64,000 nt of DNA, taken from positions 13,689,001 through 13,753,000 of the forward strand of contig NC_084898.1 in NCBI RefSeq assembly GCF_958979055.1, in the 5' to 3' direction. The notes under the pieces are model-generated. The model did not search any database. It saw only the letters and a program-made list of their open reading frames with translations, and was not told the DNA's origin. A program made the position numbers and the translations under genes. The DNA comes from Alnus glutinosa (Eukaryota; Streptophyta; Magnoliopsida; Fagales; Betulaceae). This document shows, piece after piece, positions 1 to 10,900 of the stretch (the first letter of the stretch is position 1; each line of letters begins with the position of its first letter).

Positions 1-316
1 TTCTTGCATTAAAATTGGCGCATGTTGCACAATGGATTGTTTCTTCTGGCCAGATCACCATGTGCTTTGGAATATATAAATCAATGTTATGTTTCCATCA
101 AGTGAGCTGTCCTACTAATAGGATTGGTTTCTTCCTTCTTTAATGTAATAAAAGGAAAATATTATAGTTGTATCATTTTCATGAATATCACAATTTTTTT
201 TTAAGGTTAAATACAAATTTGATCAGTATGGTTTATCCTTTTATCAAAAAACTCATTAGGTTTTTAAAAGTGAGAAATTTTTCTCCTCATGCTTCTCACC
301 ACTCTAACCACCCTCC
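1..316. other. AT-rich non-coding sequence at window edge
   Basis: No convincing gene, RNA or repeat boundary is visible. A short open frame here has no recognisable family and a composition like its surroundings. The stretch ends at the first hAT insertion, and its last eight bases (CACCCTCC, 309-316) are the target duplication of that element. Confidence 0.4.
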
Positions 317-895
317 CAGGGCCGACTCAACCGTAAGGCGAGTTAGGCGGTCGCATAAGGCCCCCAAGTGAAATAAGGCCTCCAAAGACGGGTTTGTTTA
401 AAAAAAAAAAAAAAGAAAGAAAGTAGAATAAGGCCCTAAAACAAGTTTGTTTGAAAAAAGAAAAAAGAAAAAAGCCCTAATCATAAGCTAAAATGGTTTT
501 TTCCCAATAGAATAAGGCCCCCCAAATATGGGTTTGTTTGAAAAAAAAGAAGAAGCCTAATCATAATTTGGAATGCTCTTGAAAAAATAAAAGAAGCATG
601 ATCTCTTCTTTGGAAACTTTTAACTTCAATAAAAAAAATAAATAGTTAAAGGCCAAAAAATACAACAATTAATACCAACAAAAAAAGAGTACATTTTCTC
701 TCTTATTAGGAGACTCAACTAAAATAATGTGGACTATAAGAAAGCTAATGAAGAGAGTGGGACTCACAGAAAAAGATTTGTTGAAATACAAGTCATAACT
801 CTACAAAAACAACAATCATTGAGAATAGGGCCCACGAAAAAAAGCCTCGTTTAAAATTCTCGCCTTAAGCCCCAAAATATATCGAATCGGCCTTG
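317..895. mobile_element. Non-autonomous hAT element (MITE) with perfect 8-bp target duplication
   Basis: The element begins CAGGGCCGACTCAAC and its other end, read in reverse, is CAAGGCCGATTCGAT, giving imperfect terminal inverted repeats of the hAT CAGGG type. It is flanked by an exact 8-bp direct repeat CACCCTCC (309-316 and 896-903), the target duplication size of hAT transposases. The 579-bp interior is A-rich, has no transposase reading frame, and carries repeated 'AAGGCCC' words near the left end. It would have to be moved by a transposase made elsewhere. Confidence 0.85.
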
Positions 896-1081
896 CACCC
901 TCCTCATACTCCTCATCACTCTCACCAGCATGACTTTCATGATTCACATCTTCTTCAACCCTTGCCCAAGTATGGATGCATCAACAACATCATTATCCCC
1001 ATCAAACAAATCAAGTTCATATACCTCCTCCTAACATGAATCATCTTTGTCAATCTTAGAATGCCCACCATCACCAGCCAC
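896..1081 (-). other. Older sequence split by the large hAT element (continues at 5674-5877)
   Basis: These bases and those at 5674-5877 were contiguous before the element at 1082-5673 inserted. Read on the minus strand, the rejoined sequence has an acidic, codon-like composition with several stops, as would be left by a decayed coding region. I cannot name the family; an old transposon open reading frame is the most likely source. No intact frame remains. Confidence 0.35.
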
Positions 1082-4000
1082 CAGGGGCGGAGCCAGGAAT
1101 TAGTTTGTGGGGGGGCCGAACCTAAATAAATAAATAAATATATATAGTCCAATGTGCACCCACTTGTAAAATAATAATAAAAAAAAAAAACAAGTCTTAA
1201 TAAACAGTTAAACTTAACTTCATTGTAAACCATAAGTTATAACTGTATACAAAAGTTACATGTCTATAAAATCATATTTAAAAATAACTTTTCTTCCGAA
1301 TACAAAAGCGTTCTAGTTTGCTATAGACATGTACAAAAAAAAAAAAAAAAAAAATCCAAAAAAGAACTTCATATCTCTTTCGAATTGTGCTCAACGTCGG
1401 CGGTCTTTCATGGAATAAAACTCATCCATTATCATCTCTGTAGTGAAATCCTTAGCAATTTCTTTCTCGATATAAACTACCAAATTATCTGTTAGAAACT
1501 CATCTTCCATTCTATTACGTAATCTAGTTTTTACTAGTTTCATGGTAGAAAATGCTCGTTCAATAGTAGCGGTAGAAACAGGGAGAGTCAACACTAGACG
1601 AATCAACCTGTCAATCAAATTATAAATCTTTGATTTTCCTGAAATTGCTAATCCTCTGCACAACTCAGATAAAGTAGACATATTCTGAAAATCTGAATGT
1701 TTTGGCACATCAAGCTTATAATGATCCAATTGAAATTTCAAAATAATTTTCTCTTGCTCGGTAAAATCTTGAGGATAGAACTTCTCAACAAAGCTGCATA
1801 TATCATCGATCTTAAATGATTTGTATGCATCTTGAGGGCTTAAAGTGGCACTAAGACGAAGAAGTTCCACTGCATGCTCACTAAATCTATTATCCAGTTC
1901 TTGCAATTGGAAGTCTATTGCAGTAATAAATACATCAATTCTAAAATGATGCTCCATTGTCATGAAAGGTTCTTCATTTTGGCGACATGATCTACCTCGA
2001 GCTCTAGTGTAATGAGCATTCATATCAGGAACATCAATTTCATTTTTTTCACAAAATGATTTAATAGTATCAAGGAAATGCTCCCACTTTTCATTTCTCA
2101 AATTCTAAAGAAGTGATTTTGTAGTTGAAACCAATTTCATGGCATTTAAAATGTCTTGAGAATTTTGTTGCAAAGCTTGACAAAAACAATTAGTAAATCC
2201 CATAATCTCTTTCATCAAATGCAATATCAAAACAAATTCAAATGATGTTAATACCATATAAGCCGCTTCAGCATCACCGCGCTAAGAATAGTTGGTTCCC
2301 TCCTTTGAGATAGTGTCGAGAACTGAACAAGTAGCATGAAACATTCTTATCAAGCTACAAACAGAATTAAAAAGAGAAGACTATCGAGTATCTCCAGGTC
2401 GTTGCAAAGTACCAATTTGGTTGGCCCCCCTTCCAGTCTCAATTTCATTAGAAGCAATCATACTTTCAATCTCAGCAACTTGAGCAGATTGCAATTCATC
2501 ATTGCATTTTGAAGAACCAACAACAATGTTGATAATAAAATTCAAATTCTCAAAGAATTGATGAACAGATTTTGCTTCTCTAGATGCTGCAACCAAAGCT
2601 AATTGTAGCTTATGAGCAAAGCAATGCACATAATATGCATATGAACATTCTCTAAGAAATAAAGCTTGTAGCCCATTCCATTCTCCACGCATATTACTAC
2701 CTCTATCATATCCCTGACCTCGAATATTTTAAATTTTGAGGTCGTTACAAGAAAGGACATCACATATCTTATTTTTTAAAGTTAATGCAGTAGTATCTTT
2801 GACATGGACAATATGAAAGAATCTCTCTCGAATAAAACCATCTTTATCAACAAATCTCAAAATGATTGCCATTTGCTCCCTTTTTGACTCATCTCGAACT
2901 TCATCAACAAGAATGCAAAATTTAGCATCTCCAATTTCTTTGCGAATCACATCTCGTACTTTAGTTGCAAAGATATGCAAAATTTCTTTTTGAATTTGGG
3001 GTGATGTATATTTGGCATTCCGTGGAGCATTTGTTAACACAACTCCATCAACTTTATCATTAAAAGTTGCTAAAAACTTTATCAATTCAATGAAGTTACC
3101 TTTATTTTTTGAGTCGAAGCTTTCATCATGACCTCTGAATGCACATGCTTGAAATGCTAGCCATCGAACACTATCTATTGAGGTTTTAAGCCGCAATCGA
3201 TTATTCTCTATTTCTTGTGATGACTGTTTTTCAATCAACTTGCCAATATGCCGTGAATAATTCTTCAGATCTTCACAACATTTCACAGCAATTTTATGTG
3301 GTGAATTTGGATCTGTCCCCACATGCCCCATTAAAGGACAATTCATTCCATCATTCACCTTTTTCCAATTCTTAAAACCTTTAACTGTAAATGCATCTGA
3401 TCTTGGACGGCCTGTTGATTTCTTAGCAAAAATGTAACATGGATGACAAAAGATAGCATCCTTCGATTCCAAATATTCCAACAAAGTTAAGTATGTCTGA
3501 AACCAAGAAGCTTGAAATCGACGACGATGATTCTCCGGTCCTGAAACTGGATATTCTGTAGGTTTAAGAATAGGTTGACATGGGCCAGCTCTAAGATAAG
3601 CACGTCGCATTTCATCTTGTAAGTTTACAGGAAATTCCCATATTTGCGGACGTTTTCCTGGATAACGTTGCAAAGAGGTGGCATCAATTTCTTCAGGAAG
3701 GATTCTTGGACATTTGGAAGGCCGTTCATCAGTCACTGGAGCATTAAGATCCGTTGCTAACGGTCTATTTAAAGGTGTATCACTATTAACATCTGAATGA
3801 CTCTCATATTTTTTCTTAAAGAATGAATCGATTGTTTTTGGTCTACTCATATTTTTCTAAGCTGTAAGAAAAATTTATAGATTAATAAATTAACCAAAAA
3901 GTACCTAGAAATATAAGATTTTTATTAGAATTTTTTTTACTTGTAATAGTTCTTATTAGCATTAACAACCAAAAAAGCAACCAAAAATTAACTAAATCAA

Positions 4001-5673
4001 AAAACCCATCAAATTATAAGGAAAAAAAAAATTAAATAATCAAAGTAACTATTAAAAATCTTAATTTAGCCAAAATAGCAAACACAACAAAAATATAAAC
4101 TACTTGACAAATAAACTAAGCACAATTAATAGGGTACGAGAAAAATGAGTACCTTTCAATAAAGCAATGTTATCTTGAGCTTAAGGAGTTTCTTAAAAAC
4201 AAATCAAAGACAATAATGTGCTAGCCGAATGCTGCAAACCAATAATAATAATAATAAAAAAAAAATAGAAAAAAAAATTATGGAACACAATAAAAAAGAA
4301 AAAAGAAAAAAAAAAAAGGCATACTTAATTTTCTTTTTTTTGTATATTTATTTTGTAAGCTTCTTAAGAATTCTATCTAGACTAAATGTTTGAAAAAAAA
4401 AAAACAAATTAAATAATAAAAACAAATATAAAATTTTTTTATCATTCAAAGATAAATATTAACAAAGCATATTTGATTAATTGATTATTTTTTTTAAATT
4501 AATCACATAATCATATTTAAAATTTTAATCATTTGATTCCTAAAGAAATAAAAAAATAAAAAATCTCATATCTAAAATCAAACATTCCAGAACGTCTAAC
4601 AAATCTATTGGTCTTTTTTGAAAAAAAATCTATTGGTCTCTTTTGAAAAAATCTCTCCCTGTCTCCCCAATCCTCACGGTCCCACCATGGTTAATGGTTT
4701 GATAGTCCCACGCATGACACATCAGAGCATTGAAATCATTCGGTCAAAGTGGGTTTTTCAGTTTTTCTAATTTACACTTTCTAGGACTTTCTAAACTCTA
4801 TCCTTCTGGCTTCCACAAAAGACAAATCCACAATATTCCTCATTTGAGTCATTTCCTCAATTTCATTTCTCCCCTACGCCTCCCTCAAAGTCTCAGACTC
4901 TCAAACTGTCAAACACAACATTTCCTCATCTCACGCCTCTCTCAAACACAGTATAGAAAAAAAAATGGCGTAGATACTAGAGCAGATAACTCACATTTGT
5001 GACGTCTCAATGTTTCACAGTGATAGAAGACAGTGTCTCGAGGCTAGATGGACAGCCTGGATCGCGCGCTGGACGCTGGTGGTGGTGTGGCGTAGCGTCG
5101 GGTGCGTGGAAGACAGTGGATGCACAGCCTCTCAGTCTCAGATCTCAGTTCTCTCCCCTCTAAGCCTCGGTATTTTCAGGAGTGAACCACAACATTTTTT
5201 TTTTCTTTTTTTTGGGGTTTGGGTGATACTTTTGACAGAGAGTTAGTGAGAAAAATTTGAGGGAGTTAGAAAACTAAAAAACAATTTGGTTTGCCCCCTT
5301 TTCTCTTGTTGAGTGTGAATTTTTTTTGATTGACATTTCAGTGATTACCCATTGCCGTGTGGAGAGGATTTGATTGCTGTCTCATGTCTGATTATTTTTT
5401 TTTTCCCTAGGACCTATCTTCTGTGTACTGCGTAGCTGTGGTTTTTTCTTTTTTAATTATTATTATTATGATTTTTTTTTCTTTTAAGATTTAAGTGCCA
5501 GAACTACAGGTTTGAGGATAATTTTTTTTTTTTTTTAAGAAAAAAAAATTAGGGGGGGTTGAATTCATTTTTTGCAGGGGCCATTAGTGCATTAATAAAA
5601 AAATAAAAAATAAAAATTTAGAAGTCAATTTTTTTGGCCATGGCCCCCGCCCTCCAATGTGCCTCCACCCCTG
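1082..5673 (-). mobile_element. Full-length hAT transposon (ZMYM1/TTF-finger transposase type)
   Basis: The left end reads CAGGGGCGGAGCCAGG and the right end, reversed, CAGGGGTGGAGGCACA: short imperfect terminal inverted repeats. Flanks are CCAGCCAC (1074-1081) and CCGGCCAC (5674-5681), an 8-bp target duplication with one mismatch. The 4.6-kb element carries one transposase gene on the minus strand (1391-3850). Its 5' side (3851-5673) is AT-rich, holds many poly-A/T runs and a more GC-balanced patch at 4680-5250, and would contain the promoter and leader; no further gene is seen there. The one-base mismatch in the duplication and the stops in the transposase mark it as an old, inactive copy. 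Confidence 0.9.
1391..3850 (-). pseudogene. hAT transposase pseudogene, TTF zinc finger + DUF4371 + hAT dimerisation domain
   Basis: A single reading frame of about 820 codons runs from the ATG at 3850 to the stop at 1391, broken by four in-frame stops (3' bases at 2729, 2381, 2282 and 2105) and no frameshift. The N-terminal part has the TTF-type finger region (WFQTYLTLLEYLESKDAIF followed by CHPCYIF), then the DUF4371 catalytic region including FCILVDEVRDES and HCFAHKLQLALVAA. The C-terminus has the hAT dimerisation motif (LTLPVSTATIERAFSTMK). This is the family annotated in plants as zinc-finger MYM-type protein 1-like. Each stop lies one C-to-T or G-to-A step from a sense codon; one stands where family members have Trp after GDTR. 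The protein would excise and reinsert the surrounding element but cannot be made full length. Confidence 0.9.
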
Positions 5674-5877
5674 CCGGCCACCATATTCATCATCCTTTTC
5701 ATTAATGAGACAAGGTGCAACTCAACTATTGGTGTCCACATGCACCATCAATTCCCATGGAATTCCGATCCAGTCCTCGGTAGGATAGTGACAACTCCAT
5801 ATGCCAGTTCTGTAGCACCTAGTCAGGATCCGTCCAATGCTTAACATGGGTTTCTCTCCTTTTCACCCTCGATAAAA

Positions 5878-6523
5878 GCATTTGGCTTGTTTGACAAAGA
5901 CATGTACAGAACAGAGTAGTGAGTTGTTAGTTTTAGAATTAGTAAAAAGTGATGATGTGATATAAAATAAAAAGAATTTGTATAAAAAAGTGAAAAAGTT
6001 TTGTATTATAGTGAATTTTTTTATTTGAATAGTAATAAAAAATTATTGATGTGATATAAAAAGTAAAAAATGTGGGAATGTTAAGATGTTGATTGGTGGT
6101 AAAAAAATATAAAAAAAAGTGAGAAAAAAGTACATAAACAGTAACAGCATAATACTGTTACTGTTCTGAAGCTTGTCAAGCAAGCCCATTGTCTCGACCG
6201 TTCCCCTATGCACCTGGTCAAGCCTGTGCATTTCCTAGATTCCTGCGAATGAACAGAGAACAAAGAAAACAACACTGTCCTGTATGTTGGCATCAGAGTC
6301 AATCCACACAAAGGCCTTGATTGGTAAGAAAGTGAGAGTGAAAGTTAGAAGGGGTAGATGGGATATAAAATGAAAAGTTTTATATTATAATAAATTTTTT
6401 TTATTTAAATAATAATAACAAATTATTAATATGATATAAAGTTAGAATATTTTAAAATTGACTATTTTTTTTAAAAAGTACAGAAAAAGAGGTATGATTT
6501 TATTTTCATTACCAAACAAGCCC
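5878..6523. repeat. Possible foldback element with internal direct repeats
   Basis: The left edge contains GGCTTGTTTGAC and the right edge ACCAAACAAGCC, which are reverse complements in part. Inside, an AT-rich block at about 5958-6060 (GATATAAAATAAAAAG onward) recurs, diverged, at 6360-6441. No target duplication could be fixed, so limits are approximate. It has no coding capacity. Confidence 0.35.
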
Positions 6524-7987
6524 CGGTAAAGGGCCTTAGAAAAACTTCGTCCTCTTGTCCCTCTGCTCATTTGATTTTTCGACATTCCAGACAAAAGCAG
6601 TACGACTATCCTCATCCGCGTTTACGAAATGGTGAAAATCCTCCAAAACAATCAAAGGGGATGAAGATAGATGCGGCTTAATCACCCTTCTTACTACCTC
6701 GAAACCCCCAAATAATAAATTCATGAATTCAAACAGGCAATGCGGCCACAATCCGTCACGAAGAATGAACGATCACCAGAGGACACACCACTGCCAAACT
6801 CCATCTTCTGAAATGTATAAGATCCGGAAGACGCCTAGCTATAAAAATGAATCAGATCGATATCATTTTGTAAAAGTAACGATTATTCTGTCAACTCCCC
6901 ACTCCTTTCCGATAGAATTTCGATTTTTTTATTATTATTTTTTTATACTGTGCTTATTCTATTATAAATTTTGTTTTCTTGCCAGTTGCCACTTTTTTTG
7001 TAATTTGCCTTAAAAAAAAAAAAATGTAGTTTCTTAGAACACGTCGATGGTTGAGCGACAACCAATAGAGATGCGCCACGTCATAAACACTACTACGTGT
7101 ACTTAGTCCAACAAATTGCAAATTAAATTAAAGAAAAAATACACATACCTCTTCAAAATATCACTTCATTGACAATATGGCTCTCAAACTACAAATTGTA
7201 TCAATATTCTCCAAAACTACCAAAAGATGTCTATATCTTCTCTAAAGTCAACAAAAAGACAAAAAAACCTAAAAAAAAATTTCAATAAGACAAATAAATC
7301 TTTATAAATTCAAAAAAAAAAAAAAACTAAAACTAAGAAAAAAAATAAAAATAAAAACGACTTTTTTTGAAAGATTGATTTTTTTTTTTTTTCGAAAACA
7401 ATCGTTTTTTTGAAAGATTGAAAAAAAAATTTAAAGGAAAATCCAAGGTGTGGCCTAAACTTAAAATTATATAAAACAAAATCTAAAAAAAAAAAAATGA
7501 AAAGCCTTGGTTTTTATTTTATTTTTATATAATTTTAAGAATTTTTATAATTTTATAAAATGTATTTTGTCATTTGAAAAACATTGACATTATTTGATAA
7601 TTTCTAAAGTAACATTGCTACAATTGGTAGGCTGAGGCACGCTGACAATTCGGTCATAATATAAGTGAAAGACAGCAAAGAAGTAGGAAAGACAAAGAAA
7701 AGAAAAAAGTAAATGACAAAACAGGAACCTGAAATTGAGCTCAAGCTGACAAAAACGCCACTGAAAAATATGTAAAATACCGGGAAATTCCAAAGCCAAA
7801 GTCATTTAACGATCAGGGTTATTTTGGTAATTTTGTCTCCATTTGGTTTCCGAAGGCCCCCAAAACCCTGCACTGGAAACCAAGAAATTGAACGATTTCA
7901 ATATCATATTGAAATCTCAGAAAGAAATTGAACGATTTCATTCTGTTCGATCTCTCTGAATTCAAAGCAGTACTTCGTTATTTCGCC
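6524..7987. other. AT-rich gap and upstream region of the AIM24-like gene
   Basis: 6524-6850 is less AT-rich than its neighbours and has short open frames on both strands, none recognisable. 6890-7560 is extremely AT-rich with long A and T runs. The bases before the AIM24 start include a 20-bp word, AAGAAATTGAACGATTTCA, present twice (about 7881-7899 and 7921-7939), probably in the leader. No TATA box can be assigned with confidence. Confidence 0.4.
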
Positions 7988-10900
7988 ATGGCCGCACCGT
8001 TTTTCTCAACGCCTTTCCAGCCTTACGTCTACCAGGTGTTCACTCCTTCACACTCCGTCTCTTCACGATTAGATGCGTGTTTTTTTTTTTTTTTTTTTTT
8101 CTTGGTTTGTTCTCTATTCGGTTGCCGAGAAAACTTAGAGACACGAAAAAAAATTTGAATTTAATCTCTTTTATTTTGAATCCTTTTCGCAGTAGCTGAA
8201 TGGAGCTAGTTCTTTAAATTTGTATGTGAATTTAGGGATTTGCTTTGGTTTTGGCGTTTGATCCGATTTACTTGATGTGCATTGTTGAAGATTTGTATAT
8301 CAGTTTGCTAGTTAGGGTTTAATTTGGTGGAGGTAAGTTTGTAAGACCATTAGCTAAGTTTGGTCTCTGTCTTTTGTGTGTGTGCGCGTGTTTAGATCAT
8401 GGGGGTTTTGGAGTTGTGGACTGTACACAATGTTGTTTTTCTAGTTGTCTGCATGCCTTGATAAGTCTTGCAGTTTGAGATCAAAGCTAACAAACAAGGA
8501 TAAATTAGGCCAAGCAATTGGTGTTTGCTATGCATATGCTGTGAAAGATTCAATCTAATGGACAATGTGTAGTCGGCACATGCTGATCTCAATGATGAGA
8601 ATTGCAATTTCCTGAATGATAAAGGTTAATCAATGATTAGTTTTTTTCAGAGGAAAAGTTGGATCAGTTGGCTTATAATTTTTTTTTTTTTTTGGGTAAT
8701 TACTATTTACCTCCCTGACTTAAACATAATTGCTTCCCACACTGTGGCAGATCTGATTTCTCATCTGTAAGGTCCTTATTTTTGTATTTCATTTTTGACA
8801 CTTTTCTTGAATGTTCACACCTTGCATGTATGTTCAATTTACTATACATGGATCATGCAATGTGAGCTTATTTCTGTGCTCTTTAGAGTGTAGGTCCCAA
8901 TACCACTTACATATAGTCTTTATAGGCATTTTAGGTCACCTTAAGGTCCCCTAAAAAGGTCTGGTCTCAGGCCAAAAAGATAGGCTTTAAGGCCTCAAGG
9001 TTCAACTAATGTGTTTGTGTGTATATGCTGTAATTCCAGTAATGTGTCAGCGAAGATTACTCTGCTGTAAACCCTACATGTGTCCAATGACCGCATGGTT
9101 TGGACCATTGGAAAGACAACTCAAAGAGGGTTTATTCTATAGTCACTTTGTTGCAAAACATTTTTTTGGAAAAGGCCCTACAACCACTTTTTTTGGTGAC
9201 TGCAATGCTGCAGAATTTCTGCAGCAACCTAATCTTGTTGTTTGGCCTCTACAGTGCAATGCACACACTCAACTAGTCATACAACATGTTATGATAATTT
9301 CAAACATTTAGGAAATCATGTGATCATGCTATATAAACCATATCTATTGTCTTTTAAGAGAATAAATCAGATCCATAGGGCTTTCCTTATTGTTGACAGC
9401 ATGCATAGGAAACTCAAACATCAAACTTTAATTCCGTTATTCATGCTTTAGTAGGTTTCTGTTAGGGTTCTCATAATAGCACAAATAAATATCAACTACA
9501 AGGTTTATTAGAACTCATACCAAAGCAAAACCCAGCCGTGAACTAGGAGAAATCCAAAAGACAGAATCTTTTCCTCTTTGGTAGCAAGAGCTCTCTGTGC
9601 AAGAATCTGATTCTTGCACTGTTTTTGCAAGATTTAGAATATAAGAATTAGGAAAATCACAAAGGGGAAGTTTATCTCAGATTTATTGAAAAGGAATTCT
9701 CAAAAACTTAAAAGGATTGTTGAGAACGCTTACGAAAATCTTGATTAGAAGCTGTACAGCAAGTGGCAGCTTCTAGGAATCGGTTTTGAGGCTCAAATTG
9801 CAACTGATTTTGCATTAAAAAAAATACAGAAATTTCAGGTAGGCTATATGAAATCTGAATTTCAGTTTTCAATAGAAAAGCTTGAGAAAAAACCTGGAAA
9901 ATCCTACCTGTTCTGGTTGCAGCTGTGAGGAAGATTGTTTTTTGTAAATTGTTTTAGTTTTAGGTCTCAGTTTAGAGAGAGAGAGAGCTGAGTTTTTTCA
10001 AACTAACGTGGGGTGTATTTTGGGGGCTGTAAATTGGAGGCTGAAGGGGTGAAACTAGTGTTTTAAGTTGGGTTACAATCTAGTGGCAGATTAGGTTTTA
10101 ATTTCGTTAAAATTCTGGCGGTTTATTAAGGTTTGTTTTAAAAAGAAAACTTTCCTTTTTGGAGAAAAATAAAGCTAGTTAGATTCTGTTAGGTTTTAGA
10201 CTTCACAATTATTGACCTTTTTGCCCTTTATAAGTCTTTTAGCCCTCTAAGAGCACTCCCAATGGATTATCTATTTGCAACTTTAAGCTATAATAGATAA
10301 CAAAAGTGTTAAAAAGAGACTCCATCAGCTTATGTATTCCAACTCTAGAATAGATTTTTCTTAATTCCATAAATAGTGCAACTCTACAAGTAGAGTTTTT
10401 TTTTTTGATAAGTAAAAAAGGTGGAGATAAAGAATATAAAAAAGAAAGAAAAGAAAGAAAGAAGATAAGTGAATAGTATAACTTTACTTGTACTACTCTA
10501 CAAGCAGAGTTATACTATTCACTTATCTATTTTTTTTTATTCTTTATCTCCACCTTTTTAGCTTTTTTTTTTTCTTTTTCCCTTTACTACTCCACGTTCT
10601 TCCTTTATAGTGGAGATCTAAGGGAAAGTGTGTAAAGTAGTGGAGTTATCAAGTGGGACCCACGTGGAAAAAAAATACTATATTGAAAAAAATTAATGAA
10701 AAATAATAAAAAAATAATATATAGTTAAGAATAGATAATCGGATGTATAGTACATTTTAAAACTCATTAGTTAAATTAGATAAAATAGATTTTGATTAGC
10801 TATTCTAGATTGAAAAATACATAAACCATTGAGAGTGCTCTAACATGCCCCCCAATTAAACCCATGAAATTAAAAGAGATAATTAAGCAAATAGCTACCA

